DNA from: an uncultured Eubacteriales bacterium
GTDB lineage: Bacteria > Bacillota > Clostridia > Oscillospirales > Oscillospiraceae
Reading direction: 5' to 3'
Length of the DNA stretch: 18,480 nucleotides
Assembly: GCA_958402445.1 (NCBI GenBank)
Contig: CATXTO010000035.1
Coordinates: forward strand, 1 to 18,480
Shown: one piece after another, positions 14,074 to 18,480 of the stretch
How the letters are laid out: each line of letters starts with the position of its first letter
Position numbering within the stretch: the first letter of the stretch is position 1
The notes under the pieces: model-generated
Database searches by the model: none
The model's input: the letters and a program-made list of their open reading frames with translations, nothing else
Told to the model about the DNA's origin: nothing
Translations under genes and position numbers: made by a program

Positions 14074-15788
14074 AATACTCTTCCTTCTTTCCGCTGGTCA
14101 ATCTCTGCGCCACAGGGATGACGGGGCGTAGGTTCTCGACTGATCTCCAATGCATTCATAGCGTAGAACCGGTACCCGCCGGAGAGGTTGTAGCAGTCAA
14201 AGCCGTTTTCGCTCAGAATTCGGCAAGCAAGATAGCTGCGCAGGCCGCTATAACAGTTGATATAGGCGCTCTTATTCCGGTCTAGCTCGCACAGCCGCTC
14301 CCTCAGCTCGTGCAGCGGAATGTTAACGGCACCTGGGATATGACCTTCCGCATATTCCTCCGGGGTACGCAGATCCACGAAGGCAGCTCCCCTGCGCCGC
14401 AGCGCGGGAATCTCGTACCAGTGATATTGCTTTACCAGTCCCGTCCGCACATTTTCAATGACGAAGCCCGCCACGTTGACCGGGTCCTTGGCGGAGGAAT
14501 AGGGCGGCGCGTAGGCAAGTTCCAATTCCGTGAGCTCCGCAGCAGTCATACCCGCCCGGATGGCGGTGGCAAACACGTCGATGCGTTTATCCACGCCTTC
14601 AGAGCCCACGATCTGCGCGCCCAGTATCCTGCCGCTCACCGGGTCATACAGGGTCTTGATCGTCATGTTACCGGCGCCGGGGTAGTAGGAGGCATGGGAG
14701 GCGGAGAGGGTCACGACCTTGTCGAAGGCCAGCCCTCCAGCCTGAGCCATCTTCTCGTTAACTCCGGTGGTGGCGATGGTCATGCCGAAGAGCTTCAGTA
14801 CGGCCGAGCCCTGGCTGCCGCGAAACGCGCTTTTCCGGCCGCAGATGTTATCGGCGGCGATGCGCCCTTGCTTGTTGGCTGGACCGGCCAGAGCGATCAG
14901 GGCGGGCTTGCTGGTGACCAGGTGTCGTACCTGCACGGCGTCTCCCACGGCATAGATATTGGGATCAGAGGTCTCCATATGCTCGTTGACCAGAATGGAG
15001 TCCTTCACCCCCAGCTCCAGACCGGCTGCTTGGGCTAACGTGCTGTCCGGCGTCACGCCGATGGACAGCAGCACCAGGTCAGTCTCCACCGCACCGCCGT
15101 CCTGCAGGAGCACTCGCAGCCTGTTTTTTTCCGGCTCAAAGCCAGTAAAAGTGGTATTAAGCCGTAAATCAATCCCCTGGTTGCGGAGATAGGCGTGGAT
15201 CTCACTCGCCATATCGGCGTCCAATGTCGGCATGACCTGACCGCCGCGCTGGATCAGAGTGACGGACATATTCTCTTTGGCCAGGTTTTCCGCCATCTCA
15301 AGGCCGATAAATCCTGCGCCGATTACAACGGCGCGTTTGGGACGGTTGGCCGTCACATAGTCCCGGATGCGATAAGTGTCCTCCACGGTGCGCAGCGTAA
15401 AGATTCGCGCGTCGTCCCCGCCTGGCACGTTTGCGTGGACGGCGTTGGCGCCTGGGGACAGAATGAGTTTATCATAGGACTCGGTATACTCCGTCCCATC
15501 CTCCAACCGCCGGACCCGCAGCGTCTTTTCCGCCGGCTTAATCTCCAGTACCTCATGGTGCACTCGCACGTCGATATGAAACCGCGCCCAGAAGCTCTTA
15601 GGGGATTGGAGGGTAAGCTCTTTTTTGTCGGTGATGACGCCGCCCACATAGTAGGGCAGGCCGCAGTTGGCATAGGAGACAAAGCCAGTGCGTTCTAGCA
15701 TGATGATCTCCGCGTGCTCATCCAGCCGCCGCAGCCGAGCTGCTGCCGTAGCGCCGCCGGCTACGCCGCCGATGATTACGACCTTCAT
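14070..15788 (-). CDS. CoA-disulfide reductase-like flavoprotein with C-terminal rhodanese domain
   Basis: A 572-residue protein. Residues 1-450 form the FAD/NAD(P)H disulfide oxidoreductase fold: the FAD motif VVIIGGVAGGATAAARLRR, single active cysteine C42 in SYANCGLPYYVGG as in CoA-disulfide reductases and NADH oxidases, a second nucleotide motif VVIGAGFIGLEMAENLA (154-170), and FAD-contact YAVGDAVQ (279-286). Residues 460-550 are a rhodanese domain with FVDLRTPEEYAEGHIPGAVN and active loop CYSGLRS (C512). This architecture (CoADR-RHD, Npsr-type) reduces CoA disulfide, CoA persulfide or polysulfide with NAD(P)H; which one cannot be told here. The start overlaps the preceding rhodanese stop as ATGA, showing coupling. 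It is cytoplasmic, and probably handles sulfur imported or transferred by its operon partners. Confidence 0.88.
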   Translation of the reverse strand: MKVVIIGGVAGGATAAARLRRLDEHAEIIMLERTGFVSYANCGLPYYVGGVITDKKELTLQSPKSFWARFHIDVRVHHEVLEIKPAEKTLRVRRLEDGTEYTESYDKLILSPGANAVHANVPGGDDARIFTLRTVEDTYRIRDYVTANRPKRAVVIGAGFIGLEMAENLAKENMSVTLIQRGGQVMPTLDADMASEIHAYLRNQGIDLRLNTTFTGFEPEKNRLRVLLQDGGAVETDLVLLSIGVTPDSTLAQAAGLELGVKDSILVNEHMETSDPNIYAVGDAVQVRHLVTSKPALIALAGPANKQGRIAADNICGRKSAFRGSQGSAVLKLFGMTIATTGVNEKMAQAGGLAFDKVVTLSASHASYYPGAGNMTIKTLYDPVSGRILGAQIVGSEGVDKRIDVFATAIRAGMTAAELTELELAYAPPYSSAKDPVNVAGFVIENVRTGLVKQYHWYEIPALRRRGAAFVDLRTPEEYAEGHIPGAVNIPLHELRERLCELDRNKSAYINCYSGLRSYLACRILSENGFDCYNLSGGYRFYAMNALEISREPTPRHPCGAEIDQRKEGRVL

Positions 15789-16105
15789 TCTTTTTCTCCC
15801 CGCTCCAGTGTGCCACGGTAGCTGGCCACACCGCCCAGATTTATGGCTTCATACCCCTGCTCCGTCAGTTGCGCACAGGCTTGCGCGCTGCGTGTGCCGC
15901 TGCGACAGTAGACAAAAATGGGGCGGCTCTTTTCCAGCTTGGCAGTGCTAAGGCGGTCCAGCGGGATATTTCGGCTGCCAGGCACGTGACCGCCGGCATA
16001 CTCCTCCCTGGTGCGTACATCCAGCAGAATGGCGCCACCAGTGCTGTGAAAGCGCTCCAGACCTACCTCCAGACACGGGCGCTTAAAACGGTTGAACAAG
16101 CTCAT
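15785..16105 (-). CDS. Single-domain rhodanese-like sulfurtransferase
   Basis: A 106-residue protein: ILLDVRTREEYAGGHVPGSR (28-46) and active-site loop YCRSGTRS with C67, the CRxGxR signature of a catalytic rhodanese that carries a persulfide. A longer frame from 16195 exists, but AAGGAGG lies just before ATG 16105, one base after the MFS stop, so I start there. Its stop overlaps the flavoprotein start by 4 bp. The likely role is to pass sulfane sulfur to or from the rhodanese domain of the neighbouring flavoprotein. It is paralogous to that domain but clearly diverged. Confidence 0.9.
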   Translation of the reverse strand: MSLFNRFKRPCLEVGLERFHSTGGAILLDVRTREEYAGGHVPGSRNIPLDRLSTAKLEKSRPIFVYCRSGTRSAQACAQLTEQGYEAINLGGVASYRGTLERGEKE

Positions 16106-16106
16106 T

Positions 16107-17402
16107 TCATTCCTCCTTGTGTTGTTTGTTTTGCTCCCGGTACGATTCCCGCCACCCAGGACAGCCGTCGATTGTGCAACGTTTCCTCCAGCCAACCATA
16201 ATGCTAAACAGCGCCAACAGGAGCAGGAGGGCCATTCCCAGCAGAACTAAGACATAGGTTCCCATTAGATCGTAGATAAAGCCGTAGACCGGAATCAGGA
16301 TGATGGAGGCCATAGGAGCCCCCATGGACACCTTGGCGTATATTTTCTCATAGTCCGTCTGTCCGTAGAATTTTAGGGTGAGGATAGGGGCCAACACCAT
16401 GATGCCGGAGCTCGTGAGTCCGTGCAGGAACGTGGATAGCGCGAAAAGCGAGAAACCTTTCTCGCTCAGAAAGAACCCTAAGACAGCGATAAGGCCGACA
16501 CCAAGAACGCCGTAGCAGGTCTTCAGCGCGCCGATTCGGTCGCTGATCATTCCGATGGCGATGGATCCGATGGCGCTGCCCACCGACGCGAAGGCCAGGG
16601 CTGTGCCGGTCTGCTTCAAAGAATAGCCTAAAATGCCTCCATAGGTCGGGATATGCTGCGAGAACACGGCCACGCCGGTAATAGCAATCATGAACAGGAG
16701 CAAAAGATAAAAGGAAGCAGACCGTAAAGCTGCGGCTTCGCTGATGTTAACCTGGCTCCCGGAACGTTCCCCGGCGGCCTGATCGGAGGCCGCCTCCTGC
16801 CCATAGGGTAAAAGCCCTTTTTCTTTGGGCCTGTTTCTGAGCAGAAAAAGGCCGGGGAGCAGGACCGCGGCAAAGACTACAATCCCCAGGATAATATAGG
16901 ATGCACGCCACCCGCTCCGGGCAATCAGATTCGAGGTGACAGGCTGAAACACCGCGCCAAACAGCCCTACAAAGGCCATTTGAATTCCCAGCATCAGCCC
17001 CGTGTTTTTGGAGAACCACCGGTTGATCAGAATGGGTCCCAGAAGATTGGCCAAGATGGTGGCGCCCATAGAGTAGGGCACCGCCAAAAGGTACCACCCA
17101 TACACACGGTTCATCCAGCCGAAGCCGGCGAAGGAGAGCGTCTGCAGGAGCGCAGCCGCCAGCGTCACGATACGAATATCGTATCTGTTAATGAGCTTCC
17201 CTGCAATGGGGAGCCAGAACACCATTACAACGGAGGTGATACTAAAATAGATTGCGAGGCTCCCGATGCCGACGCCCAGTTCCGCCGCCACAGGGGATAG
17301 GAACAGGGCCGAGACTATGTTAAGGCCGCCGCCGGCAAAGCCACGGATCAGAATGACCCCCAATAAAACAAACCATGCAAAATGCAGCTTGTTCTTCTTC
17401 AT
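16107..17402 (-). CDS. MFS transporter, oxalate/formate antiporter-like
   Basis: A 431-residue integral membrane protein with about 12 predicted helices in two halves split by a hydrophilic loop (about 193-222: NRPKEKGLLPYGQEAA ...). The first half contains the MFS signature-like GKLINRYDIR between helices 2 and 3 and the segment ILINRWFSKNTGLMLGIQMA, which is typical of monocarboxylate and oxalate/formate antiporter-type members. The second half has GMISDRIGALKTCYG. The C terminus is cytoplasmic, basic and Cys-containing (RKRCTIDGCPGW). It starts behind GGATGAGGAG. It heads the operon with rhodanese and CoADR-rhodanese, so the cargo may be a sulfur-containing organic anion rather than a simple carboxylate; that is inference. 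Confidence 0.85.
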   Translation of the reverse strand: MKKNKLHFAWFVLLGVILIRGFAGGGLNIVSALFLSPVAAELGVGIGSLAIYFSITSVVMVFWLPIAGKLINRYDIRIVTLAAALLQTLSFAGFGWMNRVYGWYLLAVPYSMGATILANLLGPILINRWFSKNTGLMLGIQMAFVGLFGAVFQPVTSNLIARSGWRASYIILGIVVFAAVLLPGLFLLRNRPKEKGLLPYGQEAASDQAAGERSGSQVNISEAAALRSASFYLLLLFMIAITGVAVFSQHIPTYGGILGYSLKQTGTALAFASVGSAIGSIAIGMISDRIGALKTCYGVLGVGLIAVLGFFLSEKGFSLFALSTFLHGLTSSGIMVLAPILTLKFYGQTDYEKIYAKVSMGAPMASIILIPVYGFIYDLMGTYVLVLLGMALLLLLALFSIMVGWRKRCTIDGCPGWRESYREQNKQHKEE

Positions 17403-17502
17403 CTCCTCATCCTCTCACACGTTTTGGTTATTATTCTTCTCCCCGTGTCTATTTATGCCGGCTGCAGGATAGTACCGGCTATAAAAACGGATCATGATAA
17501 GA

Positions 17503-17530
17503 ATTATAAACGTGCAAAAGACGAAAGCAA
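17503..17530 (-). promoter_or_regulatory. Possible promoter of the sulfur operon
   Basis: On the minus strand TTGCTT (17530-17525), a 16-bp spacer and a perfect TATAAT (17508-17503), about 100 bp before the MFS start. The -35 is weak. The long leader includes an imperfect inverted repeat, GCCGG (17456-17462 area) with CCGGC (17475-17479). Confidence 0.4.
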
Positions 17531-17542
17531 ATGAAAAGGTAA

Positions 17543-17990
17543 TTGGAAAACAAGGTCGCGCTGGTGACTTCAGTCACCAAAGGAATTGGCCTGGACTGCG
17601 CGCTGAAACTTGCGGAAAATGGGGCGAAGGTGGCCATGGGCGTCCGGCGGATGGAAGCGACTCAGGAAATTTGCAGCCGCTATCGGGCTCAGGGGTATGG
17701 TATGTTTCTAGTGTTCTTCGACGCCCTCCAACGGGGGAGCTGCCCCGTCCTGGTAGAGGATACCATTGAGCGGGCCGGGCGCATCGATATTCTGGTTAAC
17801 AACTTCGGAATTGGCAAGCCTGCCGAGGACCTGGTGGATAGTTTCAATTGCCAACGCCGTCCTCTTTTTAGCCGGTGACGATGCCTCCTATATCACGGGC
17901 CACATCCTGGATGTGGCCGGCGGTTATGGGATCGGCACCCCGCAATATGCCGATATGATAGGGCGGCAGAAAACAAACCCCTCATCGTGA
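17543..17990 (+). pseudogene. Broken short-chain dehydrogenase, 7-alpha-HSDH-like
   Basis: Residues 1-102 from a TTG start (MENKVALVTSVTKGIG) are the N-terminal half of an SDR: cofactor loop TSVTKGIG, then GRIDILVNNFG. In the next frame, starting around 17845, the sequence reads IANAVLFLAGDDASYITGHI and DVAGGYGIGTPQYADMIGR, an SDR C-terminal end. About 115 residues between them, including the catalytic Ser and YxxxK, are missing, and the join shifts frame by one, so the product stops at 17878. The TPQY tail and the FFDA and NNFG positions resemble clostridial 7-alpha-hydroxysteroid dehydrogenases (from memory). It stands alone, divergent from the sulfur operon. It is certainly inactive as an enzyme. 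Confidence 0.8.
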
Positions 17991-18187
17991 CGGTCTTGGT
18001 CTCTCTTTATGAAAGTAACATCAATAGTTTCCGCAAAAATGCTTCTTTTTAAGGGGAATCTCTGCTATATAGGGAGAGTGCTTGCAGCTCCGCATGCCGT
18101 ATACCACGCAATTTGCACAGCTTCGGACTGCTTCGCTGGACGGCCAGATGATCCAGCTGCAGCAGCGTTGCACTCCGAATAAACAAA

Positions 18188-18229
18188 AAGACTGCTTAGT
18201 ACGTTCTAGGAACTGTACTGAGCGGCCTT
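18188..18229 (-). terminator. Long terminator-like hairpin in an otherwise empty stretch
   Basis: On the minus strand AAGGC-C-GCTCAGTAC-A-GTTC pairs with GAAC-GTACTAAGC-A-GTCTT around CTA, followed by TTTTTGTTT. No minus-strand gene lies directly upstream other than tRNA-Leu, which has its own terminator. The surrounding 17991-18342 shows no supported gene. Confidence 0.45.
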
Positions 18230-18342
18230 ACGCTTGCCTATTCTACATGAAATCTATTTCCCTTCTTTTTCCTGTTTCATAAAGTTCCCAAAGATCATGT
18301 GTTTACAATATGAAACCCTTCCATTTTCCTCTAAACTAACGT

Positions 18343-18389
18343 TACAAAATAAAAAGCAGGTCTGTTTTCTATTAAAACAGACCTGCTTT
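18343..18389 (-). terminator. Rho-independent terminator of tRNA-Leu
   Basis: On the minus strand AAAGCAGGTCTGTTTT (18389-18374) pairs perfectly with AAAACAGACCTGCTTT (18368-18353), 16 bp, followed by TTATTTT. It begins two bases after the tRNA CCA end. Confidence 0.92.
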
Positions 18390-18391
18390 GT

Positions 18392-18479
18392 TGGTGCGCG
18401 AGGCGGGACTTGAACCCGCACGTGCGTAATGCACACTAGAACCTGAATCTAGCGAGTCTGCCAATTCCACCACTCGCGC
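18392..18479 (-). tRNA. tRNA-Leu(CAG)
   Basis: An 88-nt class II tRNA on the minus strand. Acceptor GCGCGAG pairs with CTCGCGC, the anticodon stem CTAGA/TCTAG encloses TTCAGGT (anticodon CAG, decoding CUG), the long variable arm is GTGC/GCAC-type, and the T loop is TTCAAGT. Discriminator A and an encoded CCA (18394-18392) follow. Its promoter is beyond the window. Confidence 0.94.
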
Positions 18480-18480
18480 A

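Noticed and set aside
14310..15038. 242-codon plus-strand frame opposite the CoADR-like gene
   Set aside because: The opposite strand encodes a protein with full FAD, active-site and rhodanese motifs; this is a GC-driven shadow.

Overview
The window looks like a chromosomal segment of a low-to-mid GC Gram-positive anaerobe, most likely a gut clostridium (Oscillospiraceae/Ruminococcaceae-like). This rests on the CnaB-type sorted surface protein with a class B sortase, the DUF4367-type and collagen-like proteins, strong sigma-A promoters, and many hairpin-plus-T-run terminators. It is an inference from gene content; no ribosomal or marker gene is present.

Layout. 1-360: an intergenic palindromic repeat cluster, a strong promoter and tRNA-Thr(CGU). 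443-1955 (minus): a DUF4367-type membrane protein followed by a small secreted protein. 2080-2625 (minus): a flavin split-barrel (PNPOx-like) protein with its own terminator. 2804-3733 (plus): a GNAT acetyltransferase with a YoaP-type C-terminal domain. 3756-3908 (minus): initiator tRNA-Met with a near-consensus promoter. 4275-5386 (plus): an orphan holin-like/amidase pair of phage origin. 5424-5764 (minus): a small uncharacterised protein with a possible 36-residue stop-start coupled partner. 6002-7133 (plus): a collagen-like protein. 7339-13362 (plus): the main surface module, a 1622-residue cell-wall-anchored protein and its class B sortase. 13490-17402 (minus): a translationally coupled operon of MFS transporter, single-domain rhodanese and CoA-disulfide-reductase-like flavoprotein fused to rhodanese, ending in a decayed membrane-protein gene. 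17543-17990 (plus): a broken short-chain dehydrogenase resembling clostridial 7-alpha-hydroxysteroid dehydrogenase. 18343-18479 (minus): tRNA-Leu(CAG) and its terminator.

How the genes work together. The sortase very probably anchors the large protein encoded just before it through a VPNTG-type signal. That protein carries four 23-residue His/Cys repeats at its mature N terminus and a recent 612-bp in-frame duplication near its C terminus. The sulfur operon combines an anion-type transporter, a sulfurtransferase and a disulfide/persulfide reductase; its last cistron has decayed and may have been a YeeE/YedE-like sulfur transporter. No CRISPR array, insertion sequence with intact transposase, or clear defence system was seen. 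The least explained material is the His/Cys-repeat surface protein, the hairpin between it and the sortase, the small coupled ORFs at 5424-5764, and the two decayed genes bordering the sulfur operon.
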